From: DASUPK01 sp963736685
GTDB taxonomy: Bacteria > Actinomycetota > Thermoleophilia > Solirubrobacterales > 70-9
Reading direction: 5' to 3'
Assembly (NCBI GenBank): GCA_963736685.1
Contig: CAVTPZ010000030.1
Span: forward strand, 1-50,251
Length of the DNA: 50,251 nucleotides
Shown here: positions 17,188 to 25,435 of the stretch, piece after piece
Position numbering within the stretch: position 1 is the first letter of the stretch
Layout: the number at the start of each line of letters is the position of its first letter
Notes under the pieces: model-generated
Databases searched by the model: none
Told to the model about the DNA's origin: nothing
The model's input: the letters and a program-made list of their open reading frames with translations, nothing else
Program-made: the position numbers and the translations under genes

Positions 17188-18051
17188 ATGCCATCGGCCA
17201 ACGACATGAAGCTGCTCGCCGTGATCGCCGCTCTGGCGGTCGCAGGTGCCTCTGCTTATCTCGTGCTCGGAAGCAGCGGCAACAGCCCCGCGGCCCCCAT
17301 CGTCGTGACGCTGCCCACGGTGACGTCGCCGGTCGCGAATTCCCCTTCCCCGAAACCCCCGAGCAAGTCAAAGTCCGGGACGGACGACGTGGGAGCGAGC
17401 GTCCCCGTGCCTCACATTCGCCTCGACCCCGCGCCTGACGCGGTCAAGGGCCCGAGCTTCCCGATCGCGACCGTCGTGCCCGGCCGCCAGATTGCGCTGC
17501 ACACGTCGCCCGGGGGCCCGGTGTTCGAGCAGGTCGGGGATCGGACCGAGTTCGGTTCCGCACGCGTCTATTGGATCGAGCGGGCGAACGGGCCGTGGTT
17601 CGGAGTCCCTACGCCGGATCTACCGGACGGAAGACTCGCCTGGATTCGCTACGACCGAGCCGCCCTGAGCATCTCGCAGACGCATTTCTGGATCAACGCC
17701 GACCTCTCGAGTCACCGCCTGAAGCTTCACTACGCGAAGCGGCTGGTGAGGCGCTTTCCGGTGACCGTGGGCTCCCGTACGTCGCCCACTCCCGTCGGCA
17801 ACTACGCCATCACCGACGGGCTCTCGGGAAGCGGGCTCGGCCCCTGGTACGGGTGCTGCATCCTCGCCCTCACCGGCCACCAGACCAATCTGCCCCCGGG
17901 GTGGATCGGCGGCGATCGGATTGCGATTCATGGAACCCCGGGGCCGGTCGGAGGCGCGGACTCACATGGGTGCCTGCGGGCCTCCGACGCCGACATGAGG
18001 TCGCTGTTCGCGCACGTCCCACTGGGCACTCCGGTCTTCATCCACGCCTAG
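17188..18051 (+). CDS. L,D-transpeptidase (YkuD family), copy 1
   Basis: 287 residues. An N-terminal membrane anchor or signal (about 7-28) is followed by a Pro/Ser/Lys linker (about 35-75), an SH3-like segment, and the YkuD catalytic domain (about 170-287). The active site is intact: IAIHGTPG then SHGCLRASDADM, with the catalytic Cys in HGCLR. Such enzymes make 3-3 cross-links in peptidoglycan or attach proteins to it. The next gene is a close tandem copy 49 bases downstream, and both end in VFIHA. It starts 15 bases after tRNA-Ser(GCT). Confidence 0.95.
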   Translation: MPSANDMKLLAVIAALAVAGASAYLVLGSSGNSPAAPIVVTLPTVTSPVANSPSPKPPSKSKSGTDDVGASVPVPHIRLDPAPDAVKGPSFPIATVVPGRQIALHTSPGGPVFEQVGDRTEFGSARVYWIERANGPWFGVPTPDLPDGRLAWIRYDRAALSISQTHFWINADLSSHRLKLHYAKRLVRRFPVTVGSRTSPTPVGNYAITDGLSGSGLGPWYGCCILALTGHQTNLPPGWIGGDRIAIHGTPGPVGGADSHGCLRASDADMRSLFAHVPLGTPVFIHA

Positions 18052-18100
18052 GAGCAGCACCCGCCGGTGTGCCCTCACCGGTGCTTCCTAGAATCGGCCC

Positions 18101-18838
18101 ATGACCCTCCTCGCACTGCTCGCGGCACTTGCGGTCGCCGCGTCTGCGGGAACCGGGAATTCCGCCGTCGAGGCGCTGAGGGCTTCCCTGCCGCTGCCGC
18201 AGACCCGGATCAACCCGCCGCCGCCGAAGGTGAAGGGCCCGAGCTTCCCGATCGCGACCGTCAGGACGGGGCATCGGATCGCCCTGCGCTCCTCGCCCGG
18301 AGGGCGGGTCATCACACGGGTCGGGGATCGCACCGAATTCGGCTCGATGCGCGTCTTCTGGATCGAGCAGGTCCGGAACGGGTGGTTCGGAGTCCCGGCC
18401 GCGGAGCTGCCGGACGGCGAGCTGGCCTGGATTCGGGACGATCGCCTTGCCCTCGATGTCTCGCAGACCCATTTCTGGATCGACGCTGACGTCTCGCGCC
18501 GGATCCTCCAGCTTCACCATGGCGATCGGATCATTGACCGGTTTCCGGTCACCGTCGGGTCGCCGAGCTCGCCGACGCCGCTCGGGGACTACTCGGTCAC
18601 CGACGGGCTGGTCGGCAAGGGACTCGGTCCCTGGTACGGGTGCTGTGCCCTGGCTCTATCGGGGCACCAGCCCAACCTGCCGCCGGGGTGGATCGGAGGC
18701 AATCGAATGGCGATCCACGGCACTCCGGGATCGATCGGGGGCGCGACGTCGCATGGCTGCCTGCGGGCGTCCGACCCGGACATGATCTCCCTGTTCGCCC
18801 GGGTGCCGCTGGGAGCGCCGGTCTTCATCCACGCCTAG
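18101..18838 (+). CDS. L,D-transpeptidase (YkuD family), copy 2
   Basis: 245 residues, clearly duplicated from the previous gene. Shared stretches include VKGPSFPIATV, VGDRTEFGS, 'SQTHFWI.AD', GLGPWYGCC, 'NLPPGWIGG.R.AIHGTPG' and SHGCLRAS. The catalytic His and Cys are kept. Unlike copy 1 it lacks the long Pro/Ser/Lys linker, so its active domain would sit closer to the membrane. The hydrophobic N-terminus (residues 1-17) is a short signal or anchor. Role as for copy 1: peptidoglycan cross-linking. Confidence 0.95.
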   Translation: MTLLALLAALAVAASAGTGNSAVEALRASLPLPQTRINPPPPKVKGPSFPIATVRTGHRIALRSSPGGRVITRVGDRTEFGSMRVFWIEQVRNGWFGVPAAELPDGELAWIRDDRLALDVSQTHFWIDADVSRRILQLHHGDRIIDRFPVTVGSPSSPTPLGDYSVTDGLVGKGLGPWYGCCALALSGHQPNLPPGWIGGNRMAIHGTPGSIGGATSHGCLRASDPDMISLFARVPLGAPVFIHA

Positions 18839-18854
18839 GGGACCGTGTGGACCT

Positions 18855-18873
18855 GCTGTTGTGTGGCAACAGC
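18855..18873. terminator. hairpin between convergent genes
   Basis: GCTGTTG (18855-18861) pairs with CAACAGC (18867-18873) around TGTGG. It sits between the second L,D-transpeptidase stop and the WS/DGAT stop, so it may end both transcripts; no T-run is present. Confidence 0.5.
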
Positions 18874-20375
18874 TAACGCGCACGCTTGCGCCTGCGGGAG
18901 CCCTCCCGCCCGACGGTCGGCTTCTTCCTCAGGGCCAGCCTCCTCTTCGGTGCTGGTTTTCGTGCCTTCGCCTTCGGTTTCGGCTTCGCTCGCGGCACCG
19001 GCTGCTCGCGCAACGCCTCCCGCAGCGCCGCGGCCAGGTCATCGAGATCTGGCACCACGTCGCGGTCACCGGCCAGGCCGAAGAAGACACGGCCGTCGTA
19101 GCTGATCATCCCGATCGAGAGGGCGTGGTTCTGCGGCGAGAGCGGGACGAAGGGATAGATCTCCTTGATCGGGCGGCCGAGCAGGTACAGGGGCCGCTGG
19201 GGGCCCGGGACGTTGGAGACGACCAGGTTGAACACGAGGGGCCGAGCCATTCCACGGGCGAGCAGCCGGTTGATAGTCGGGGGCGCCCACCCGGTCGCCT
19301 CGATCAGCAGCGAGGCGGCGCGGGCGTCTTCCGACTCCTTCAGGCGCCGGGTCTCGTCGCGGAGCTGCTCCAGGCGCCGGCGCGGATCGGGCTCGGCAAG
19401 CGGCAGGCGGACCATGATCGTCGAGATCCGGTTGCCGAGCTCGCCCTTCTCATGGGGGCGGCGGATGCTGACCGGCACCAGGGCGACGAGATAGTCGGGG
19501 GCCTTGTCTCCGCGTCCATCGAGGTAGCGCCGCAGGGCGCCCGCCGCCACCGAGAGCAGCACGTCGTTGACCGTGGATCCCTCGGCGATCCCACGAGCGC
19601 GCTTCAGGCGATCGAGGTCGGTCCGCGCCCACGCGATCCGCCGGTCGCGGCCGATCTTCACGTTGAGGGGACTTCGGGGAACCACGGGGCCCCCCGATGC
19701 GAGGCCCGTGAAGGCCTCGGCCGTGCGCAGCACGCGAGCCGCCGTCTGCGCGGGCGTGGTCACAGCGGTGCGCGCCGCGCGGCCGGCGGCCCGGAGCGGC
19801 TTGCGCACCCGCTCGGAGGCGGCCTGCGTGAGCAGCATCGTGGGACTCGGTTCGTCCGGATCCCAGGGCTTCTCCTGCGTCCTGATCCGGGTGCCGCGCT
19901 TGCTCGTGTCGAGCAGGATCGTGCCGACGTCGACCGCGGCCACGCCGTCGACCAGCGCGTGGTGGGTCTTCGAGATGTATGCGTGCCGCCCGCTCATGCC
20001 CTCCACCAGGTAGAGCTGCCAGAGCGGACGCTCCATGTCGAGCGGCTCCGACATGACCCGGCCGACGATGTCCCGGAGCTGGTCGAGGCGCCCCGGCCGC
20101 GGCACTGACACGTGGCGAACGTGCCTACGGACATCGAACTGGGGATCGTCGCCCCAGACCGGGTTCTCGATGCCGAGCGGGATCTTCACGATCCGCTGGC
20201 GGAAGCGCGGGACGAGCAGCAGCCGCTTCTCGACGTGCGCGACCAGCTGGTCGTAGGTCGGTGCCGCCCCCTCGACGATGATCGTCGCCCCCACGTGGAC
20301 ATGGATCGGCCCGCGCTCCGCGTTCAGATTCGACATGTCCGATCCGGAGAGACGCTGTGGGGACCTGGTTGCCAC
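18873..20375 (-). CDS. WS/DGAT acyltransferase (wax ester / triacylglycerol synthase type)
   Basis: 500 residues. The catalytic HHxxxDG motif is intact (HHALVDG, about residue 140) and the second family block 'NDVLLSVAAGALRRYL' and 'VVSNVPGP..PLYL.G' are present. These enzymes join acyl-CoA to alcohols or diacylglycerol to make storage lipids, and are common in actinobacteria. The start is GTG 20373-20375, because it keeps the conserved RLSGSD opening; an ATG a few codons in would lose it. The C-terminal ~45 residues are an unusual Lys/Arg/Pro tail. It follows the hydroxy-acid oxidase gene by 12 bases, suggesting an operon. Confidence 0.95.
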   Translation of the reverse strand: MATRSPQRLSGSDMSNLNAERGPIHVHVGATIIVEGAAPTYDQLVAHVEKRLLLVPRFRQRIVKIPLGIENPVWGDDPQFDVRRHVRHVSVPRPGRLDQLRDIVGRVMSEPLDMERPLWQLYLVEGMSGRHAYISKTHHALVDGVAAVDVGTILLDTSKRGTRIRTQEKPWDPDEPSPTMLLTQAASERVRKPLRAAGRAARTAVTTPAQTAARVLRTAEAFTGLASGGPVVPRSPLNVKIGRDRRIAWARTDLDRLKRARGIAEGSTVNDVLLSVAAGALRRYLDGRGDKAPDYLVALVPVSIRRPHEKGELGNRISTIMVRLPLAEPDPRRRLEQLRDETRRLKESEDARAASLLIEATGWAPPTINRLLARGMARPLVFNLVVSNVPGPQRPLYLLGRPIKEIYPFVPLSPQNHALSIGMISYDGRVFFGLAGDRDVVPDLDDLAAALREALREQPVPRAKPKPKAKARKPAPKRRLALRKKPTVGREGSRRRKRAR

Positions 20376-20387
20376 GAGCGCGCGAGA

Positions 20388-21478
20388 CTAGCGAGAGCCA
20401 GAGCGGCGCTGCACGTGATCTGCGCTGAGAGCGGACGGAGCCGGGGCGCCCATCAAGGCGAGGGCCAGGCGCAGCTCATCGGCGAGCATCTCGAGGGCGC
20501 GCCGCGCGCCCCTCTCTCCGTTCCAGGCGAGTCCCCAGAGGGCGGGTCGGCCGACGAGGACGGCCCGCGCGCCGAGCGCGAGGGCGACGGCGATGTCGGT
20601 CCCCCGCCGGATGCCGCCATCGATCAGCACCGGAATGCGCCCCGCGACCGCCTCGACGACCTCCGGAAGCGCATCGATCGTGGCCGGCGCATTGTCTAGC
20701 TGTCGGCCGCCGTGATTCGAGACCACCACGCCGGCGGCGCCGTGCTCCACCGCGAGCGCGGCGTCCTCGCCGGTGATCAGGCCCTTGACCAGGATCGGCA
20801 GGTCGAACTCGCCGCAGAGCTGCTCCAGGTCGTTCCAGGTGATCGAGGGATCGACCAGATCAAAGACCTCGGCGGGGGTGAGGCTGCGGTGCCCAGCCGC
20901 GGCCTCAATGGCCGGGGCGCGGATCTCGGCCGGAACCTCGAAGCCGGTCCGGAAGTCCCGCTCGCGCTTGCCCGCAAAGGGCGCGTCCACCGTCAGCAGC
21001 AGCGCCTCGTATCCGGCCTCGGTTGCCTCCTCGACCATGGAGCGGGTCACCCCGCGATCGCGGAAGCAATAGACCTGCATCCAGCGCCTGCCCTCCGGCG
21101 CAGCCTCGGCGACCTCCGCCGCGCGCGTGCTGGTCAGGGAGGAGAGGCACATCACCGTGCCGGCGTCGTGCGCAGCGCGCGCCATCCCGGCCTCGCCGTC
21201 GGGATGGGCGAGCAGTTGGAAGGCGACCGGCGCGACGAGGACGGGGACGTCCAGCTCGGAGCCGAGGACGGTCGTCTTGGTGGAGACCTCGGAGACATCG
21301 ACCAGGACGCGCGGCCGGAGCTCCCAGCCCTCGTAGGCCTCGGCGTTCCGTCGCAGGGTGCGCTCGTCGCCCGCGCCGCCTGCGAAGTAGCCGTGCGCGC
21401 CGGGCTCGAGCTTCTCGAAAGCCAGCCGCTCGAGGTCAGAGATGTTGACCGGATCGGAGACGCGGAAAGGCTATTCAC
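20388..21478 (-). CDS. FMN-dependent alpha-hydroxy-acid oxidase/dehydrogenase, 5' end disrupted
   Basis: Oxidises a 2-hydroxy acid using FMN. Visible: GYFAGGAGDE near the N-terminus, LLTVDAPFAGKRERD, VKGLITGEDA, SNHGGRQLD with catalytic His and Arg, and IDGGIRRGTDI (FMN phosphate). The reading frame runs upstream to a TAG at 21471-21473 but contains no ATG, GTG or TTG before 21185, which would delete about 95 essential residues. GTG 21476-21478 in another frame would give a sensible start (M-N-S-L-F-R-V-S-D-P-V-N) if the TTT run near 21465-21467 were one base longer. So either a one-base deletion (real or sequencing) or a non-standard start. It precedes the WS/DGAT gene. Confidence 0.85.
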
Positions 21479-21543
21479 AGACCGACCGACGGGATAGGGT
21501 CGACAACGGATAGGGGGTGAGGAAGGGGGAGAGGAGGAAGTAG

Positions 21544-22176
21544 ATGAAATCTCCACGGTTCGCGCCGTTGACCGGAGCGATTTTCGTTGTGCTGCTGGTG
21601 ATCGGGTTCATTCCGCTCGGAGGCGACACACCAGGCACGGACGACTCTGCGGCGAAGATCATCAGTTTCTACAGCGACCACGAGACCAAGGAGATCCTCG
21701 CGATCATCGTCGTTTCCTTGGCGGCGTTGTTTCTCGCGTTTTTCGCAGTCGCGATCCGCGACTACCTGAGGGACAACGGCGGTGGCGAGTTCTGGCCCAC
21801 GGTCGCCCTGCTCGGTGCGGCGATAGCGGTGGCCGGCCTCTTCGTCGCGGGCGGGATGCACTTCGCCCTGATCGACGGGGCCAACCTCAGTCACAACAGG
21901 ACCCTGAGCCCCGATGCCATGGTGGCGATCAACGCGCTGGACAACGACAATTTCGTGGCGTTCTCGGTACCGCTCGGAATAATGCTGTTCGGGGCTGCGG
22001 GAGCGATCCTGAAGGGAGGTGCCGGTTTGCCGAAATGGATGGCCTGGGTCGGGATCCTGCTCGGGATCACGTTCTTCAGCCCGGTCGGCTTCTTCGGCTT
22101 CGCCCTGACTGGAATCTGGATCATCGTGGCGAGCATCCTGATGTACCGGCGCACGGGAGTGGCAGCAACCGCGTAG
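21544..22176 (+). CDS. integral membrane protein, function unknown
   Basis: 210 residues with about five membrane helices (roughly 10-26, 50-75, 85-107, 138-158 and 163-192) and a soluble loop (about 27-48) after the first. AGGAGG lies six bases before ATG 21544, so the start is firm. I recognise no catalytic motif; proteins of this shape are common in Solirubrobacterales-like genomes. It is divergent from the hydroxy-acid oxidase gene and is followed directly by a strong terminator, so it is likely a single-gene transcript. Confidence 0.85.
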   Translation: MKSPRFAPLTGAIFVVLLVIGFIPLGGDTPGTDDSAAKIISFYSDHETKEILAIIVVSLAALFLAFFAVAIRDYLRDNGGGEFWPTVALLGAAIAVAGLFVAGGMHFALIDGANLSHNRTLSPDAMVAINALDNDNFVAFSVPLGIMLFGAAGAILKGGAGLPKWMAWVGILLGITFFSPVGFFGFALTGIWIIVASILMYRRTGVAATA

Positions 22177-22182
22177 GCATGG

Positions 22183-22217
22183 CTCAGCCCGGCGCCTCCC
22201 GAGGGCGCCGGGCTGAG
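22183..22217 (+). terminator. intrinsic-type terminator, 14-bp perfect stem
   Basis: The 14-base arm at 22183-22196 (CTCAGCCCGGCGCC) pairs perfectly with 22204-22217, loop tcccgag, followed by ATATTT. It begins seven bases after the membrane-protein stop. Confidence 0.85.
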
Positions 22218-22228
22218 ATATTTCCCTC

Positions 22229-22567
22229 ATGTCGCGAAGACGCCGCGAGAGGGAGCCGATCGAGACGGTGGACTACACCGATCCCGAAGGCAACGTGCTG
22301 ACGCTGCGCCAGTCGCTCAGCGACCGGACCATCCGCAAGATCAACAAGCCGCACCGCAAGGACGCGTCGTCGGCGGAGGACGTCTGGGCCCGGCGGAACG
22401 AGATGCTCTTCGAGTACCTGGTGACGAGATGGGAGATCTCGGGCCTCCCGTTGGACGACCAGAAGATGCTGATCGGCCGCTACCGGATGGCCGATTCCGA
22501 GGAACAGCGCTGGGTCCGCGAGACGATCAGCGCGCACATCGAGCAGCACATCCCGGAGATCACCTGA
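22229..22567 (+). CDS. small conserved-looking hypothetical protein
   Basis: 112 residues, charged, no membrane segment or signal. I do not recognise a family. Its C-terminal half is predicted mostly helical ('VWARRNEMLFEYLVTRWEISGLPLDDQKMLIGRYRMA'). The stop TGA shares its A with the start of the acyltransferase gene (TGATG at 22565-22569), so the two are translationally coupled and probably work or are regulated together. No clear ribosome site precedes ATG 22229, so a leaderless transcript from just after the terminator is possible. Confidence 0.75.
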   Translation: MSRRRREREPIETVDYTDPEGNVLTLRQSLSDRTIRKINKPHRKDASSAEDVWARRNEMLFEYLVTRWEISGLPLDDQKMLIGRYRMADSEEQRWVRETISAHIEQHIPEIT

Positions 22568-23292
22568 TGGACTCCCCCGAGCCGTTCACCCTCACCTACC
22601 GGGCCGCGATGGCTGTCTGCGTCCCCTTGGTCAGCTGGTGGGGGCGGTTGCAGGTGGAGGGGGTGGAGGTCCTGCCCCGCAGCGGCCCCACGCTGCTGAT
22701 CGCCAACCACGACTCGCAGACCGATCCCATTGCGGTGGGAGTGGCTGCGCGAAAGAGGCGTCAGATTCGCGCCCTCGCCAAGAGGAGTCTCTGGGACAAA
22801 CCCGGACTCGGCCGTGTCCTCGATGGGATGGGCCAGATTCCGATCGAGCGCGCGGCTGGCGACGCCGACGCCCTGGTGAACGCGGTCGCTGCACTGCGCC
22901 GTGGCTCCTGCATCGGGGTGTTCCCGGAGGGAACGATCTCGGTCGGGCGCACGCTGAGGGCGCGCAGTGGCATCGGCCGCCTCGCCCTGGAGGTCCCGGA
23001 GGCTCGTCTCGTGTGTGCAACTGTTGAGGGCACGCCGGCCCTAGCTCGATTCCCACAGCGCCCGCGCATCCGCGTCCGCTTCTTCGAGCCGGCCTCGGGC
23101 CAGACCGACCCCTCCGAGTCACCTGGCGCCCTATCGCAGCGCCTGCTGGACGAGGTTCGCGCCCTCGCTCCGCCCGTCGACGCCGGCCGGAATCCCGCGA
23201 AAACGCTCGAGAAGTACGAGCGGAAGCTCGCCGAGCGCGAGGCGGGTGCCGCGAAGCGCCGTGCCGAAGCGGCCGATCGCGAGCGGGTCTGA
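22567..23292 (+). CDS. 1-acylglycerol-3-phosphate acyltransferase-like (PlsC family)
   Basis: 241 residues. The acyltransferase box is intact: NHDSQTD (the HxxxxD motif) near residue 47 and FPEGTIS near residue 120, with 'GMGQIPIERA' between. The N-terminal hydrophobic stretch suggests membrane association. Expected role is transfer of an acyl chain to lysophosphatidate or a related lipid. The frame opens further upstream, but ATG 22567, coupled to the preceding gene by TGATG, fits the family start. The last 35 residues are a charged helix (EKYERKLAEREAG). Confidence 0.93.
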   Translation: MDSPEPFTLTYRAAMAVCVPLVSWWGRLQVEGVEVLPRSGPTLLIANHDSQTDPIAVGVAARKRRQIRALAKRSLWDKPGLGRVLDGMGQIPIERAAGDADALVNAVAALRRGSCIGVFPEGTISVGRTLRARSGIGRLALEVPEARLVCATVEGTPALARFPQRPRIRVRFFEPASGQTDPSESPGALSQRLLDEVRALAPPVDAGRNPAKTLEKYERKLAEREAGAAKRRAEAADRERV

Positions 23293-23326
23293 GCCCCGAC
23301 CCTCGTCGCTACCCTGTTGCCCGCAC

Positions 23327-23400
23327 GCGCCCGTAGCTCAGTTGGATAGAGCGTCGGTCTACGAAACCGAAGGTCACAGGTTCGAATCCTGTCGGGCGCG
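23327..23400 (+). tRNA. tRNA-Arg (anticodon ACG), integration target
   Basis: Complete cloverleaf: acceptor GCGCCCG/CGGGCGC, D-arm GCTC..GAGC, anticodon stem TCGGT/ACCGA with loop CTACGAA, T-arm ACAGG-TTCGAAT-CCTGT, discriminator G 23400. Its last 46 bases plus one (23355-23401) recur downstream as direct repeats, so it is the likely attachment site of the islands that follow. Confidence 0.98.
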
Positions 23401-23537
23401 CTCTCCCTGCTCCTGCCCTGTTCGGTCCCCCAAAACAGCGCTGGGCGGGAGCCGGCGGGCGGCCCATTTGTCCAGCCGACTGCCTGATGGATTGACACCG
23501 CCTTTCGGGCGAGCGAGGATGCGTTCAACGCGCACGA

Positions 23538-25250
23538 ATGAGGGCCCGGATGGCCGAGCGGAAGGTCACGGAGACGATCAGGGATAGTCGGAGTCGGATC
23601 CTCGCGCTCTGCAATCCGGGCGAGCCCTGGTCTCCCCGCCGCGCACGGGACGCGCTTCGAGACATCCACTTCGGGTTGCACCGCTACACCGCCACGGGCG
23701 GGGGCCGGGAGGCGGAGGTACGCGTCGTGCAGGGGCCGTCCGGCGAGTACCTCCGCAGCGACTGGGACGACACCACCGCGAACAATCTCGACGACCTGCC
23801 CCTGGCATCTGAAGGTAACCGGCTCACAGGCGTATCCGAGGTGGCGCTTCAGGTAGGCGAGCCCGTGGTCGAGCGGCTGGTGCGGGCGATGCACCGAGTC
23901 GGCGCTACGACCCACCACGCGGTGTCGGTCAGCAACGACCGGCGCGTGGAGCTGACCTTCGGCGCGCCGGAATCCGTCGCGCTCATCCCGACCGAGGACG
24001 GTGACACCGAGGCTCGGGCGCGCGTCGACCTCCCAGTCGTCTACCGCTCACGTGCCCTGAGCGCAGCGGACGACCTCGGCGACGTCGCCACCGCGATCCT
24101 GCACGTCCGTGCCCGCGTTGCCTCTCATGCTGCACCCTCAGGCGTCCAGCTGTTCATCGACTGGAGCGAGACGCGTGACGAGGACGTCGACGTGGCGGGC
24201 CCGAACGCCGCCCGGGTCGCGAGCGACATCGCCGGGTTCGCTCGTACTCAGGGGGCGATTGGGCAGGATGTGCGGCTGCCAGGTTTTACAGGCCGCGCCC
24301 AGCTCAGTGAGCTGACGACGGCCTTTCGCCGGAAGTCCGGCCGCAACGTCGTGGCGGTGACGCTCTCATTCGGCAGCGCTCCCCCGGAAGGGAGTCGGCA
24401 GGTTTCCGGTGAGGTTTTCCTGGAGCGGGAGTGGGCGCTTGCCCTGTCGGAGCATCTGGTCACCGAGCGCATTCGCGACGGACTGTCACAGGACATCGGT
24501 GAGCTGCCGCCGCCGTTCGGAGACCGTCCCGTCGTGCTTCCCGGGACGACCGACCTCTTCCTGGACTCCTTCGATGTGCTGTTGGCCGACAGGGCGATCG
24601 TGTTCGAGGGCCAGCTTCGGCGTCCGGGCCCACCAGTGGTCACGGCTTCCTACAGGGCCGAGATCGCGCTCGAGTTGATTGGCGGCAGCGTGACAGCGAC
24701 CGTTGGGGAAGTGAAGGTCAAGACCAACGAGTGGTATGCGTCGCTGGCCGACTTCATCTCCGGTGGCGCGATCACTGCTGCGGTCGAGCGCGGACTCCGC
24801 CAGTCACTCGGTGCGGGCGCGGGCGGACGCCTGTCCACGTTCTTCTCAGGCGATCTGCTGCGCGAGGTGGCGTCGATCAACACAAGCCGGATGATCGAGG
24901 CGAATCCCGTGCTCGAGGAGCTCGAAGTTCGCGACGCCGGCATCGTCGCACAGGGACGTCTCGAGGTGCCCGACACCGGCGCACCGCCGGTGGCCGCATT
25001 CGTGGTCTTGCCGGCCCGCGGAGGATCGCGGCGCAGGATCCTTGACGCCGGCCGCTCATGGGCGCCGGGCGGGCGTCTCACGGCTTTTACGTGGTCGCTC
25101 GGTGATGGGGACCAGGAGCACCTGTCAGGCGCGCAGACGAGCTTCGTCCTCGAGCACGACTATCCGGCCGGCATGTTCACCGTCCAGCTCACCGTCGCGG
25201 ATGACCGGGGTGGGAGCGCGTCGGCGGCCCAAATCATGGAGGTCCCGTGA
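23538..25250 (+). CDS. large uncharacterised protein with C-terminal PKD-like domain
   Basis: 570 residues, no signal peptide or membrane segment. The last ~70 residues look like a PKD/Ig-type fold (LDAGRSWAPGGRLTAFTWSLGDGD ... YPAGMFTVQLTVADDRGG). The N-terminal ~490 residues match nothing I recognise. They are beta-rich with alternating hydrophobics, and two stretches (LDSFDVLLADRAIVFEGQL near 340 and LEELEVRDAGIVAQGRLEV near 465) resemble each other, suggesting a repeated domain. ATG 23550 is an alternative start with GAGGG just before it. Its stop overlaps the next start (GTGA), so it is coupled to the 62-aa protein and the metallopeptidase-like protein. Confidence 0.8.
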   Translation: MRARMAERKVTETIRDSRSRILALCNPGEPWSPRRARDALRDIHFGLHRYTATGGGREAEVRVVQGPSGEYLRSDWDDTTANNLDDLPLASEGNRLTGVSEVALQVGEPVVERLVRAMHRVGATTHHAVSVSNDRRVELTFGAPESVALIPTEDGDTEARARVDLPVVYRSRALSAADDLGDVATAILHVRARVASHAAPSGVQLFIDWSETRDEDVDVAGPNAARVASDIAGFARTQGAIGQDVRLPGFTGRAQLSELTTAFRRKSGRNVVAVTLSFGSAPPEGSRQVSGEVFLEREWALALSEHLVTERIRDGLSQDIGELPPPFGDRPVVLPGTTDLFLDSFDVLLADRAIVFEGQLRRPGPPVVTASYRAEIALELIGGSVTATVGEVKVKTNEWYASLADFISGGAITAAVERGLRQSLGAGAGGRLSTFFSGDLLREVASINTSRMIEANPVLEELEVRDAGIVAQGRLEVPDTGAPPVAAFVVLPARGGSRRRILDAGRSWAPGGRLTAFTWSLGDGDQEHLSGAQTSFVLEHDYPAGMFTVQLTVADDRGGSASAAQIMEVP

Positions 25251-25435
25251 GGAAGGACGAGTTCGAGCGGCGGCTGCTGGCTGCTGTGGAAGGCGAGCGC
25301 CCGGACGAACCGACCCGGCTGGATGAGAGCCTGCGCGCGCTCGTGGAGCAGCTCCATGGTGGGCCGTCGGCGCCTTCGTCGGGTCAGCACCGAATTGTGC
25401 GGGCAGATGCGCCGGGCGAGGAGCCGGAGAACTGA
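25247..25435 (+). CDS. 62-aa linker protein of the island A cassette
   Basis: 62 residues starting at GTG 25247, inside the stop of the previous gene (GTGA), and ending in TGATG shared with the next gene. That double coupling is the main evidence that it is real. The first half is a charged amphipathic helix (FERRLLAAVEGERPDEPTRLDESLRALVEQL), the second half is Ser/Pro-rich and disordered. Size and placement would fit an adaptor or immunity/chaperone-like partner, but that is a guess. Confidence 0.7.
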   Translation: MRKDEFERRLLAAVEGERPDEPTRLDESLRALVEQLHGGPSAPSSGQHRIVRADAPGEEPEN

